This document shows, one piece after another, positions 9,596 to 17,563 of a stretch of 58,023 nt of DNA. Where the stretch lies: NCBI RefSeq assembly GCF_001274935.1, contig NZ_LILC01000005.1, positions 1 to 58,023 on the forward strand. The letters are read 5' to 3'. Position numbers and translations under genes: made by a program. The notes under the pieces are model-generated. The model saw nothing but the letters and a program-made list of their open reading frames with translations, did not search any database and was not told where the DNA came from. Source of the DNA: Priestia koreensis. GTDB taxonomy: Bacteria > Bacillota > Bacilli > Bacillales > Bacillaceae_H. The stretch's first letter is position 1. Each line of letters begins with the position of its first letter.

Positions 9596-9829
9596 TTAGA
9601 ATACTTGTTCAACTTCTATAACGCCAGGAACTTCTTCTAATAGTGCACGTTCAATACCTGCTTTTAGTGTGATTGTAGAACTTGGGCAGCTACCGCAAGC
9701 ACCTAAAAGGCGTAGCTTAACGATGCCATCCTCCACGTCTACTAATTCACAATCCCCACCATCACGTAGTAAGAAGGGACGCAATTTATCTAATACTTCT
9801 TGGACTTGTTCTTTCATTTCTGCTTCCAT
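9596..9829 (-). CDS. yutI: NifU-like Fe-S scaffold/carrier protein
   Basis: A 77-aa protein equal to the C-terminal NifU (Nfu) domain. The cluster-binding CGSC motif is Cys45/Cys48, with a further Cys27 in RDGGDCEL. Nfu proteins carry 4Fe-4S clusters to target enzymes in the cytosol. ATG 9829 sits after GGAAAGGAG at nine bases. Convergent with thrB and divergent from yuzD, it belongs to a local redox/Fe-S neighbourhood (yuzD, yutJ, yuzB, yutM). Confidence 0.93.
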   Translation of the reverse strand: MEAEMKEQVQEVLDKLRPFLLRDGGDCELVDVEDGIVKLRLLGACGSCPSSTITLKAGIERALLEEVPGVIEVEQVF

Positions 9830-9987
9830 ACATATCGACTCCTTTCCTTGTCTCTCATTATAAACGGTCTTACTAAAAAAATCTATTCAAGAACACACGG
9901 TAATGTTAACCTGAATTCAAAAGATGTTCAAATATTCTTTATTGTGTAAAATATAAGGAGAACAATAAAGCAAAGGGGAGAGAGAAT

Positions 9988-10317
9988 GTGGGAAGAGAAA
10001 TGGTTGAAATTTGCGTGTATGGTGCGGAGATTATTTGTGCGAGCTGTGTTAATATGCCATCTTCAAAAGATACATATGAATGGATTGAAGCAGCAGTGGG
10101 GCGCAAATACCCATCACAGCCTTTTACATTAACCTATATCGATATTTATTCTCCACCAGCGGATGACGAAGAGAAAAAAGCATTTGCTGCTCGAGTAATT
10201 GAAGAAGACTTATTTTTCCCTGTGATTGTGATTAAAGGGGAAATTATCGGTGAGGGAAGCCCTCGCCTAAAGGATATTTATTCTGAAATGGAGAAGCATG
10301 GCTATCTAGCAAACTAA
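9988..10317 (+). CDS. yuzD: YuzD family protein (DUF1462)
   Basis: A 109-aa protein with a thioredoxin-like fold. The CASC motif at about residues 18-21 (IICASCVNMPSSK) resembles a redox-active CxxC, and cis-Pro-like FFPVIVIKGEI follows near residue 80. The exact role is unknown; the neighbours suggest redox or Fe-S metabolism. GTG 9988 has AGGGGAG seven bases upstream; ATG 10000 would give a 105-aa product but has a poorer site. Confidence 0.85.
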   Translation: MGREMVEICVYGAEIICASCVNMPSSKDTYEWIEAAVGRKYPSQPFTLTYIDIYSPPADDEEKKAFAARVIEEDLFFPVIVIKGEIIGEGSPRLKDIYSEMEKHGYLAN

Positions 10318-10320
10318 AAC

Positions 10321-10347
10321 AATAGCACCGCAAAAGCGGTGCTATTA
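10321..10347. terminator. Bidirectional terminator between yuzD and yutJ
   Basis: A perfect 11-bp stem AATAGCACCGC/GCGGTGCTATT with an AAAA loop. The U-rich tail is better on the minus strand (reads TTGTTTTAG). Confidence 0.8.
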
Positions 10348-11412
10348 TCCGTTATGATACTTGTACATCCAAAGAATTCCTGATTTTAGGAGGCGAGCAA
10401 CTCGTCCTGTAATGGCGCGGTCGTTTACTAAACCGAAGCCATGTTTTTTACCGAGTGAGCCCAATACGCCTTTTAATTTAATTGTTGGAAGCTCGTCTGG
10501 AAGAGGCTCATTGTTCCAGCGTTTTTGGAGCATCTGGACGATTTGTTCTGCCTGTCCTTCTGCTAGCTGTGCGCTAGGTGCGTGCGGAAGACTTGCGCAA
10601 TCCCCAACAACATATACATGCTCGTCTGTTGGAAGGTTGTGATGTTTCGTAAGTACAACACGTCCCTGAGGATCTTTTTCAACGTCTAATTCTCGTACTA
10701 CTCGACTAGGCTGAATACCAGCAGTCCATACGATTACATCGCTGTGAATCGCTTCGTCATTGTTATATAGAACGTTTTCTTCTACTCTAGTAATATTTGC
10801 TTTATTGATGATTTCCACTCCATGAGAAGTAAACCATCCTTGAACGTATTTACTTAAACGTTCTGGGAAAGCTGATAAGATAAATTTACCGCGGTCAAAC
10901 AGCTTAATTTTTAAGTCTGGTCGGCTTTCTTTGACTTCACTTGCAAGCTCGACACCACTTAACCCTGCACCAACGATTGACACGATCGCGTGATGAGGAA
11001 GGTTATTAATCATTTGATAGGTTTTGCGTGAAGCATCGATTGACTGAATGCTATAAGTAAACTCAGGAGCGCCCGGTACGTTATGATATTTGTCTTCGCA
11101 TCCTAAGCCGATTACAAGGTCATCATAAGGAACAGTTGACCCGTCTTGCATAAGAACTGCTTTTGAATCTAAATCAATTTTTTCAACTAGACCGTGCTTA
11201 ATGGTTAAACGAGGATCTTCAGGAAAGGCTACGCGTATATGGTTATCCGAAATGGTACCAGCTGCTAGCGCGTAGAACTCAGTTTTTAATGAGTGATATG
11301 GTGCTTTATCAATGAGAGTAATTTGAACATCATTTGGCAGATGATTTGGTAAAAAGCGATGCAACATGCGCATACCGCCGTATCCGCCACCTAAAATCAC
11401 AAGATTTTTCAT
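10345..11412 (-). CDS. yutJ: Type II NADH dehydrogenase-like FAD oxidoreductase YutJ
   Basis: A 355-aa flavoprotein. The FAD-binding motif GGGYGGMR is at residues 7-14, the NADH-binding motif near SIVGAGLSGVELA around residue 160, and the C-terminal flavin motif VYVVGDCASLP near 285. Members oxidise NADH at the inner membrane face without proton pumping, but YutJ is shorter than classical Ndh (about 400 aa) and its quinone activity is not established. ATG 11412 follows AAGGGGA; an upstream in-frame start at 11439 lacks a site. A second relative, yumB, lies at 19058. Confidence 0.88.
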   Translation of the reverse strand: MKNLVILGGGYGGMRMLHRFLPNHLPNDVQITLIDKAPYHSLKTEFYALAAGTISDNHIRVAFPEDPRLTIKHGLVEKIDLDSKAVLMQDGSTVPYDDLVIGLGCEDKYHNVPGAPEFTYSIQSIDASRKTYQMINNLPHHAIVSIVGAGLSGVELASEVKESRPDLKIKLFDRGKFILSAFPERLSKYVQGWFTSHGVEIINKANITRVEENVLYNNDEAIHSDVIVWTAGIQPSRVVRELDVEKDPQGRVVLTKHHNLPTDEHVYVVGDCASLPHAPSAQLAEGQAEQIVQMLQKRWNNEPLPDELPTIKLKGVLGSLGKKHGFGLVNDRAITGRVARLLKSGILWMYKYHNG

Positions 11413-11659
11413 AAAAATTTCCCCTTTTTGCAAAAACAAGTTTGTGAAATAGCTATGTATTGATGCAACATATTTTACTGCGATAATATTTTTGTGTCAC
11501 AATAATTGCGTTTATTCACATAAAAGTATAACTAAATAATGAAAAAATAACAACCTATTGCACGATGGTTTTTTTACTTTTAACGCTTTTCTGAAAGTGA
11601 TTATTTTTCACTTAAAGCGTTGCTGCATAGAAAAAAGTGGGAATAGAAAACGTCAAAAG

Positions 11660-11688
11660 TTGACGATGAATCAAAAAAATTGTAGATT
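11660..11688 (+). promoter_or_regulatory. yuzB promoter with dyad over the -35 box
   Basis: TTGACG (11660-11665), a 17-bp spacer and TAGATT (11683-11688). The -35 box is the right arm of the palindrome CGTCAA-AAG-TTGACG (11651-11665), so a regulator bound there would block RNA polymerase. The wider 11413-11714 gap also holds a nested hairpin (11582-11621) and the palindrome TTGTG-T-CACAA (11492-11502). Confidence 0.6.
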
Positions 11689-11714
11689 TACAAGTAATAG
11701 AGAGGTGAGCAAAA

Positions 11715-11954
11715 GTGATTAAGCCAATCATAGAATTTTGTATAAGTAATCTAGCTAGCGGCGCCCAAAAAGCGATGGAACAGCTTGAAAAGGATTACGA
11801 TTTAGACATTATTGAATACGGCTGTCTGGGGTATTGTGGAAAATGTGCTCAGTCTCCATATGCACTGGTAAACGGTGAAATTGTCACAGGTGCAACATCA
11901 GACGAGTTAGTTCAAAATGTATATGCTTATTTAGAAGAAAATCCAATGTTTTAA
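11715..11954 (+). CDS. yuzB: YuzB family protein (DUF1450)
   Basis: A 79-aa Cys-rich protein. [21 protein letters not shown] carries three closely spaced cysteines (about residues 36, 40, 43) and there is an N-terminal FCISN. This pattern resembles thioredoxin-like ferredoxin folds that could bind an Fe-S cluster, but function is unknown. GTG 11715 follows GAGGTGA. It is divergent from yutJ across a 302-base regulatory gap and is followed by a strong bidirectional terminator. Confidence 0.88.
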   Translation: MIKPIIEFCISNLASGAQKAMEQLEKDYDLDIIEYGCLGYCGKCAQSPYALVNGEIVTGATSDELVQNVYAYLEENPMF

Positions 11955-11976
11955 TAGATGTCTTTTGCATACAGAC

Positions 11977-12012
11977 AAAATGAGCGGTAGGACGTGTCCT
12001 ACCGCTCGTTTT
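11977..12012. terminator. Bidirectional terminator between yuzB and the DUF2225 gene
   Basis: GAGCGGTAGGA and TCCTACCGCTC form a perfect 11-bp stem with a CGTG loop, flanked by AAAA on the left and TTTT on the right. Confidence 0.92.
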
Positions 12013-12014
12013 AT

Positions 12015-12707
12015 CTAAATAACCTCTGCTTCTTGTTTTTGTTTTTCGCGAATTTCTTGATAGCGATCACGGGCCATTTCAATGGTTTGTGGATCTCCTG
12101 CTTTGGCATGACGCTGAATAATTTGTGAAAAGTAATAGGCTGCCTCATGTTCCTGTCCAACGCGCCGGTTCAATTCTCCAATTAAATATAAGACCTTTGT
12201 AAGGGTCATTTTAGAAGATTGAAAATCATCGGTTTCATAGGAAAGCTTATACTCATTGAGAGAATAAAGTAAAAAACGTTTTTCTTCCTCTTCCTGTTGT
12301 TCAAGACGATGTAGCCACGCAATGCGCAATAATAGACCAGCTATCGTGACGTGTTTCTCTTTTTTTAATAGAGCACAATAAAGTGCTAGCTTATAGGCAT
12401 TGATCGCTTTTAAAGCAGAGCGTTCATTTCCGTAGTCCTGATGTGTCCAAAGCTGGCACACCTGTTGAACGATCTGTTCTTTTGCATTAGGTGGGAAATA
12501 AGGGGAAAAATCTTCTGTATGTGAATAGCCGCAGTTGGGGCATGTATTCACGTGATAAAATAGTGGGTTTAAATGAGTGTTTTCGTATACGCTGTAGAAG
12601 TCGGTGTCTAGTGATGCGACCCTAACAAACCTAGATAAGATCTTTTTCGTTTGATACGGGGACATACAAATGGGACACTCCATCCGCTTGTCGTACATTC
12701 CTTTCAC
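12015..12707 (-). CDS. DUF2225 zinc-ribbon/TPR-like protein
   Basis: A 230-aa protein of the DUF2225 family. The N-terminus holds two zinc-knuckle pairs, CPIC at residues 11-14 and CPNCGYS near 55. The remaining two thirds are helical and resemble tetratricopeptide repeats (AFYFSQ-type helices late in the protein). An in-frame TTG at 12779 has no ribosome site; GTG 12707 follows GGAGG by seven bases. The family is widespread in Firmicutes without a confirmed function. It lies opposite dapF. Confidence 0.83.
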   Translation of the reverse strand: MKGMYDKRMECPICMSPYQTKKILSRFVRVASLDTDFYSVYENTHLNPLFYHVNTCPNCGYSHTEDFSPYFPPNAKEQIVQQVCQLWTHQDYGNERSALKAINAYKLALYCALLKKEKHVTIAGLLLRIAWLHRLEQQEEEEKRFLLYSLNEYKLSYETDDFQSSKMTLTKVLYLIGELNRRVGQEHEAAYYFSQIIQRHAKAGDPQTIEMARDRYQEIREKQKQEAEVI

Positions 12708-12821
12708 GTCTAGCCCTCCTCTTTTGTTGTAATGATAAGCTGTATTCGAAACATACTTGTATACTTCATTATAATCCAAAAGAACTAGTTGTTGCTAGGT
12801 GTAAAGGCATAAATAATAAAA

Positions 12822-12851
12822 GCTTCTCCATTAGATTACTAATGAAGAAGC
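12822..12851. terminator. Strong hairpin upstream of dapF, terminator-like on the minus strand
   Basis: GCTTCTCCATTAG pairs with CTAATGAAGAAGC with one mismatch around loop ATTA. Only the minus strand has a T-rich tail (TTTTATTATTT). No minus-strand gene begins to its right, so it may stop antisense RNA from dapF or act in the DUF2225 gene leader. Confidence 0.55.
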
Positions 12852-12872
12852 CAAAAACGGGGGATGTTCTTA

Positions 12873-12901
12873 TTGTGCTCTTTTTTAGATATCTTTATAC
12901 T
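12873..12901 (+). promoter_or_regulatory. dapF promoter
   Basis: TTGTGC (12873-12878), a 17-bp spacer and TATACT (12896-12901), about 30 bases before the start codon. Confidence 0.65.
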
Positions 12902-12931
12902 AGACACAAGAAAAAATAAGTGGAGGCAGCG

Positions 12932-13786
12932 ATGAAAAGTTTTCAATTTACAAAGATGCATGGATTAGGAAATAACTATATATATGTCAACATGTTTGAA
13001 GAACGAATCGAAGAAGCACAGCTACCTAATGTGGCTGTGAACGTCTCAAATGTTTATACCGGAATTGGATCAGATGGTTTAATTCTTATTTGTCCATCAG
13101 ACATCGCGCCAGTGAAAATGCGTATTTTTAATAACGATGGTTCTGAAGGAAAGAACTGCGGAAACGGTTTGCGATGCGTAGCGAAGTATGCATATGAACA
13201 TAAGATAGTAGAAGAAACGGAATTTCAGATTGAAACACTCTCAGGTGTCGTAGATGCAAAGGTAGTAGTAGAAGACGGGATTGTAACTGAAGTAACGGTC
13301 GATATGGGGGAACCACGATTACAGCGATCACAAATTCCAATGACAGGTGACGATACGTCCCAGGTCGTAGCAGAAAAAGCTATATTTGGCGGGGAAGAAT
13401 ATGAAATCACGACCGTCTCAATGGGGAATCCACACGTCATTTTTTACTTGAATGACATTGAAGAAGCCCCGCTTACAACGCTTGGTCCGATCGTTGAGAA
13501 GGACGCGCGCTTTCCAGAAGGCGTAAACGTCGAGTTCGTTGAAGTAGTGAATGAACACGAGCTGCACTTCCGCGTTTGGGAGCGAGGATCAGGAATTACT
13601 CAGGCATGCGGAACAGGCGCTTGTGCCGCTGTGGTAGCTTCTGTGTTAAATAATCGTACGAAACGCAACGTGCCAACAACGGTTCATCTAGCAGGCGGAG
13701 ATTTAGAGATTACGTGGACGACAGAAGGACGCGTATTAATGAAAGGTCCTGCAGAAGTAATTTGTACAGGAGAGTATTATTATTAA
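12932..13786 (+). CDS. dapF: Diaminopimelate epimerase
   Basis: A 284-aa cofactor-independent epimerase that interconverts LL- and meso-diaminopimelate for lysine and peptidoglycan synthesis. The catalytic thiols are Cys76 (KNCGNGLRC) and the Cys in [10 protein letters not shown] near 220. Two pseudo-symmetric domains are expected. ATG 12932 follows GTGGAGG at five bases; the in-frame GTG at 12920 overlaps that site. Length equals the B. subtilis enzyme as I recall it. yutM lies downstream without a terminator, so co-transcription is possible. Confidence 0.97.
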   Translation: MKSFQFTKMHGLGNNYIYVNMFEERIEEAQLPNVAVNVSNVYTGIGSDGLILICPSDIAPVKMRIFNNDGSEGKNCGNGLRCVAKYAYEHKIVEETEFQIETLSGVVDAKVVVEDGIVTEVTVDMGEPRLQRSQIPMTGDDTSQVVAEKAIFGGEEYEITTVSMGNPHVIFYLNDIEEAPLTTLGPIVEKDARFPEGVNVEFVEVVNEHELHFRVWERGSGITQACGTGACAAVVASVLNNRTKRNVPTTVHLAGGDLEITWTTEGRVLMKGPAEVICTGEYYY

Positions 13787-13869
13787 AACAGACTATTTGT
13801 TTCTATAGTCAAGGAAATATATAATTTAGGTAAGAGTTTGAATCTGATTCAAGTAAAGGAGGAGAAACG

Positions 13870-14235
13870 ATGAGTGAACAATTAATTCACATAACAGAAG
13901 CTGCAGGCTTTCAAATAAAAGATATGATGAAACAAAATGAAGAAGAAGGTGCATACCTTCGATTTGGTGTCCAAGGTGGAGGGTGCAGTGGCCTTTCATA
14001 CGGAATGGGATTTGATCACGAGGTAAAAGAAGATGACGTTATTTTAGAACAACAAGGTCTAAAAATTCTTATCGATAAAGAAAGCTCGTTAATTGTAAAA
14101 GGCGTGCAAATCGATTACAAGCAATCAATGCTTGGAGGCGGCTTTACAATCGAGAATCCAAATGCCATTGCATCATGTGGCTGCGGTTCTTCTTTCCGTA
14201 CAGCGTCAAACGCAGGTAAACCTGAAGAGTGCTAA
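13870..14235 (+). CDS. yutM: HesB/IscA-type iron-sulfur carrier YutM
   Basis: A 121-aa A-type Fe-S carrier. The three cluster ligands are Cys39 (GGGCSGLSYGM) and Cys103/Cys105 (SCGCGSSF), the invariant A-type spacing. An extra cysteine ends the chain. It would deliver clusters to apo-enzymes in the cytosol. AAAGGAGGAG precedes ATG 13870. It follows dapF by 83 bases and ends in a strong terminator; together with yutI it gives this region two cluster carriers. Confidence 0.94.
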   Translation: MSEQLIHITEAAGFQIKDMMKQNEEEGAYLRFGVQGGGCSGLSYGMGFDHEVKEDDVILEQQGLKILIDKESSLIVKGVQIDYKQSMLGGGFTIENPNAIASCGCGSSFRTASNAGKPEEC

Positions 14236-14240
14236 CATCC

Positions 14241-14277
14241 GAACCTCTCCAATGAAAGTTGGAGAGGTTCTTTTTTT
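14241..14277 (+). terminator. Terminator of yutM
   Basis: GAACCTCTCCAA/TTGGAGAGGTTC is a perfect 12-bp stem followed by seven T. Confidence 0.93.
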
Positions 14278-14354
14278 ATTTATCATTTTTCATCTTTTAT
14301 GAATACACGCATACAATAAAGTACAAACTTTTTGAAAAGTCAATAGATAAAGTA

Positions 14355-14382
14355 TTGAAAATTTTGAATATTGTGTTACAAT
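14355..14382 (+). promoter_or_regulatory. Promoter of the small membrane protein gene at 14420
   Basis: TTGAAA (14355-14360), a 16-bp spacer and TACAAT (14377-14382), with a TGn extension just before the -10 box. Confidence 0.65.
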
Positions 14383-14419
14383 TTTTGTAGGGGATAGACA
14401 CAAAAGGAGGATGAAAGGT

Positions 14420-14662
14420 ATGGCACCTTACAAGCCACGAAACGGGATAACAAAAATGTGCAAGAGAATGGCAAAAGTGAAGTTTGTAATCTCTGTTATA
14501 TTATTTATTGCCGGTTTATTTGTAAGCGCTTCCTCATCTATGAACTATTTTTTTATTGGTAGTTTTGGTTTCTTATGTGCCTCAATGACTATTTTCGTTC
14601 TAGGAACGTTTATTGGTTTACTAGACGATACGACAGAAAAAAGCAGCACGAAAATCTACTAG
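14420..14662 (+). CDS. Small two-helix membrane protein, unrecognised
   Basis: An 80-aa basic protein that I do not recognise. The N-terminus is Lys/Arg-rich (residues 1-20), followed by two hydrophobic helices (about 22-40 and 46-70) separated by a short loop, and a polar acidic tail. ATG 14420 is nine bases after AAAGGAGG; ATG 14411 abuts the site and is less likely. A sequence close to a catabolite-responsive element (TGTAAGCGCTTCCT) falls inside the gene at 14521. A weak hairpin at 14672-14700 follows, then the LacI regulator promoter. Confidence 0.7.
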   Translation: MAPYKPRNGITKMCKRMAKVKFVISVILFIAGLFVSASSSMNYFFIGSFGFLCASMTIFVLGTFIGLLDDTTEKSSTKIY

Positions 14663-14671
14663 TGATGAAGG

Positions 14672-14700
14672 GTGTTGGTTGAGAATCTCTTGACCAACAC
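14672..14700 (+). terminator. Hairpin after the small membrane protein gene
   Basis: GTGTTGGT/ACCAACAC with inner AGA/TCT pairs. The tail is T-poor, so termination is uncertain. Confidence 0.45.
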
Positions 14701-14716
14701 TTAATACATAATAAAA

Positions 14717-14766
14717 TTGTAAGCGTTTTAATTGTGTGGTAAAATACGAGAAGGAAAACGTTTACT
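14717..14766 (+). promoter_or_regulatory. Promoter and two operator/cre-like sites for the LacI regulator
   Basis: The -35 box TTGTAA (14717-14722), a 17-bp spacer and TAAAAT (14740-14745) with a TGn extension form a sigma-A promoter. A cre-like sequence, TTGTAAGCGTTTTAAT (14717-14732), covers the -35 box; it departs from the consensus at one position. A second site, AAACGTTTAC (14756-14765), lies near the expected transcription start. The layout suits both CcpA catabolite repression and autorepression by the LacI protein. Confidence 0.7.
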
Positions 14767-14782
14767 AAATGGATGGTGAAAT

Positions 14783-15760
14783 ATGTCGATTACGATTAAG
14801 GACGTAGCGAGACAGGCAAATGTATCAGTGGCGACGGTGTCACGTGTGTTAAACAACTTGCCCGGCTACTCCGAAGATACGAAAAAAAAGGTGCTAGGGA
14901 TTATCAATGACCTGGGGTATCAGCCAAACGCAATCGCTAGAGGATTGATTAATAAGAAAACAAAAACAATAGGTGTTTTGTTGCCAAACGTATCAAACTT
15001 ATTTGCAGCAGACGTGCTTGCTGGAATTGAAGATATCGCTCACGAAATGGACTATAGTGTCGTAATCTGCAAAACAGATAAAAGCGGAGAGAGAACGCTA
15101 AAATATTTGCAAATGCTGAGAGAGAAACAAGTGGACGGTATTTTATTTGTAAGTGAATGGATGAAGGAAGAATACTACGAGGTCATTTCTCGCATGAGTA
15201 TTCCCGTTGTCCTTGTATCAACGAAATCTGATTACCCGCTCCCTTACGTAAAGGTAAATGATTTTGAAGCTTCTTATGATGCCGTGAACTATTTATTAAA
15301 TAAAGGACATCGAAGCATTGGGATGATCGCAGGAACAGAAGGCGATTTAATCGCAACATCTCCACGTGTGGAAGGCTTTAAAAAAGCGCTTCTTGATGAA
15401 GGGATCGATGATGAACCTGCCATCGTGTACGGCGATTTTGCGTTTGAAACGGGCATTACGGGTATGGAAGAATTGATCGAGAAATATCCTGAGGTAACGG
15501 CCGTGTTTTGTGCGAGCGATGAAATGGCTGTAGGTGCACTCTCGTATTTATATAAAAAGAATATACGAGTACCCGATCAAATAGCAGTAGTAGGATACGA
15601 CAATACGTCCGCCGCTGAAAAAGCAATTCCCCCCCTTACAACCGTAGGACAGCCTCTCTACGAAATGGGACGTTCAGCAGCTGAAATGCTACTTAAAAAG
15701 CGGCCAACTTCTAACGTTGTACTGCAACATAAAATTATTGAGCGAGAAACGGTGAAGTAA
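14783..15760 (+). CDS. LacI/GalR-family sugar repressor (MalR-like)
   Basis: A 325-aa repressor. The N-terminal helix-turn-helix and hinge (IKDVARQANVSVATVSRVLNN, residues 4-24, then ARGL near 52) bind DNA. The remainder (60-325) is a periplasmic-binding-protein-like sugar domain with GVLLPNVSNLFAADVLAGIE and VVGYDNTSAAEKAIPPLTTV. It precedes an oligo-1,6-glucosidase gene with no terminator between, and palindromes of the LacI type flank both genes. It therefore likely responds to maltose or isomaltose-type sugars. The ligand is inference. Confidence 0.9.
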   Translation: MSITIKDVARQANVSVATVSRVLNNLPGYSEDTKKKVLGIINDLGYQPNAIARGLINKKTKTIGVLLPNVSNLFAADVLAGIEDIAHEMDYSVVICKTDKSGERTLKYLQMLREKQVDGILFVSEWMKEEYYEVISRMSIPVVLVSTKSDYPLPYVKVNDFEASYDAVNYLLNKGHRSIGMIAGTEGDLIATSPRVEGFKKALLDEGIDDEPAIVYGDFAFETGITGMEELIEKYPEVTAVFCASDEMAVGALSYLYKKNIRVPDQIAVVGYDNTSAAEKAIPPLTTVGQPLYEMGRSAAEMLLKKRPTSNVVLQHKIIERETVK

Positions 15761-15780
15761 CATCTTTTTTTTGAACATTA

Positions 15781-15794
15781 CGTAAACGTTTACG
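15781..15794. promoter_or_regulatory. Perfect 14-bp LacI-type operator before the glucosidase gene
   Basis: CGTAAACGTTTACG is a perfect palindrome centred on the CG step typical of LacI-family operators. It lies between the regulator stop and the glucosidase start, 28 bases before the ATG, and matches the AAACGTTTAC core near 14760. Confidence 0.75.
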
Positions 15795-15822
15795 AAAAAA
15801 TAAAACAAAGGGGTAGAAAAAA

Positions 15823-17517
15823 ATGGAGAAAACAACAAGCAAAACGTGGTGGAAGGAAAGCGTCGTTTATCAAATATATCCGCGCAGCTTCAACGATTCA
15901 AATGGGGATGGAATTGGAGATCTGCAAGGGATAACACAAAAGCTTGATTACTTAAAAGAATTAGGAATCGATGTCATTTGGCTTTCACCTGTATATCAAT
16001 CCCCAAATGATGATAACGGATACGATATTAGTGACTATCAAAGCATCATGAGTGACTTTGGTACGATGGAGGACTGGGAAGAATTAATTGACCAAATCCA
16101 TCAGCGAGAAATGAAGCTAATTATGGATTTAGTTGTGAATCATTCTTCAGATGAGCATCAGTGGTTTCAGGAGTCAAAAAAATCAGTTGATAATCCGTAC
16201 CGAGATTATTATTATTGGAAGCCAGGAAAAGATGGGAAAGAACCAAATAACTGGGAGTCTGTGTTTAGCGGCTCTGCGTGGGAGTATGATGAAAATACGG
16301 AAGAATATTATCTTCACTTATTCAGCCGTAAACAGCCTGATTTGAATTGGGAAAATCCAAAGCTTCGTGAAGAAGTCTATCGGATGATGAAGTTTTGGCT
16401 TGATAAAGGGATCGATGGGTTCCGAATGGATGTTATTAACTTCATTTCGAAAGCACCTGGGCTACCAGATGCCCCAAACCCACATGGCAAAAAGTACGCA
16501 CCGGGCGGAGAGTTTTTCATGGACGGTCCGCGTATTCATGAATTTTTACAAGAAATGAATGAAAAAGTGCTCTCACAATACGACGTACTAACCGTTGGAG
16601 AGATGCCAGGCGTTACGGTGGAGGAAGCCGTTCTTTATACAGGAGAAGAGCGACAGGAAGTTAGTATGGTGTTTCAGTTCGAACATATGGATTTAGATGG
16701 AGGGCCAGAAGGAAAGTGGGATTTACGTCCTCTAAAATTAACAGATCTTAAAAACTCCCTATCGAAATGGCAAACAGGGCTAGACGGAAAAGGGTGGAAC
16801 AGCCTGTATTTAAACAACCACGATCAGCCTCGAATGGTCTCACGATTTGGGAATGATCAGAAGTACCGCGTAGAATCAGCTAAAATGCTTGCTACCATGC
16901 TTCATATGCTTCAAGGCACACCGTATATTTATCAAGGTGAAGAGCTTGGAATGACCAACATCAAGCTTGATTCAATCAACGATTACAAAGACATCGAGAC
17001 GTTAAATATGTATCGCGAAAAAGTAGTCGAAGGTCATGCAGATGAACAGAAGGTGATGAATTCGATTTATGTAAAAGGTCGAGATAATGCCCGTACCCCG
17101 ATTCAGTGGGATGACAGTGAAAATGCTGGATTTACAACAGGTACGCCGTGGCTAGCAGTGAATGAGAACTATCAGTATATTAATGCAAAACAGGCCGTTC
17201 TCGATGAAAATTCCATTTATCATTATTATCGCGAGCTCATTCAGCTAAGAAAACAGCATGATATTATCGTTTATGGGTCATACGAGCTGTTACTTCCTGA
17301 TGATGAAGAACTGTATGTTTATACACGTACGCTTGGAGACGAAAAGCTGTTAGTGCTGCTAAACTTCACAGGAGATGAAAAAACGTTTATGTTGCCAAGT
17401 AGTATTTCATATTCAAAAAAAGAAGTGCTGATTTCAAATTATCCTGTAGATGTCGACGCATCGATTGAACAGCTAGGGCTTAAGCCGTACGAAGCACGTG
17501 TATACAAACTGAAATAA
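15823..17517 (+). CDS. malL: GH13 oligo-1,6-glucosidase (alpha-glucosidase)
   Basis: A 564-aa cytosolic glycoside hydrolase. Conserved regions are MDLVVNHSSDEH near 101, GFRMDVINF with nucleophile Asp203, VGEMPG with acid/base Glu260, and LNNHDQPR with Asp334. Valine directly after the nucleophile (Val204) is, in this subfamily, linked with alpha-1,6 rather than alpha-1,4 preference. It should release glucose from isomaltose, panose and short limit-dextrin oligomers. There is no signal peptide. AAAGGGG precedes ATG 15823. It is probably read with the LacI gene and repressed at the palindrome just upstream. Confidence 0.92.
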   Translation: MEKTTSKTWWKESVVYQIYPRSFNDSNGDGIGDLQGITQKLDYLKELGIDVIWLSPVYQSPNDDNGYDISDYQSIMSDFGTMEDWEELIDQIHQREMKLIMDLVVNHSSDEHQWFQESKKSVDNPYRDYYYWKPGKDGKEPNNWESVFSGSAWEYDENTEEYYLHLFSRKQPDLNWENPKLREEVYRMMKFWLDKGIDGFRMDVINFISKAPGLPDAPNPHGKKYAPGGEFFMDGPRIHEFLQEMNEKVLSQYDVLTVGEMPGVTVEEAVLYTGEERQEVSMVFQFEHMDLDGGPEGKWDLRPLKLTDLKNSLSKWQTGLDGKGWNSLYLNNHDQPRMVSRFGNDQKYRVESAKMLATMLHMLQGTPYIYQGEELGMTNIKLDSINDYKDIETLNMYREKVVEGHADEQKVMNSIYVKGRDNARTPIQWDDSENAGFTTGTPWLAVNENYQYINAKQAVLDENSIYHYYRELIQLRKQHDIIVYGSYELLLPDDEELYVYTRTLGDEKLLVLLNFTGDEKTFMLPSSISYSKKEVLISNYPVDVDASIEQLGLKPYEARVYKLK

Positions 17518-17524
17518 ACATAAA

Positions 17525-17561
17525 AAAAGAAGAACGAGAAAATAGCCTCGTTCTTCTTTTA
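17525..17561. terminator. Bidirectional terminator between malL and yumC
   Basis: AAAAGAAGAACGAG pairs perfectly with CTCGTTCTTCTTTT; A and T tracts flank both sides. Confidence 0.92.
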
Positions 17562-17563
17562 AA

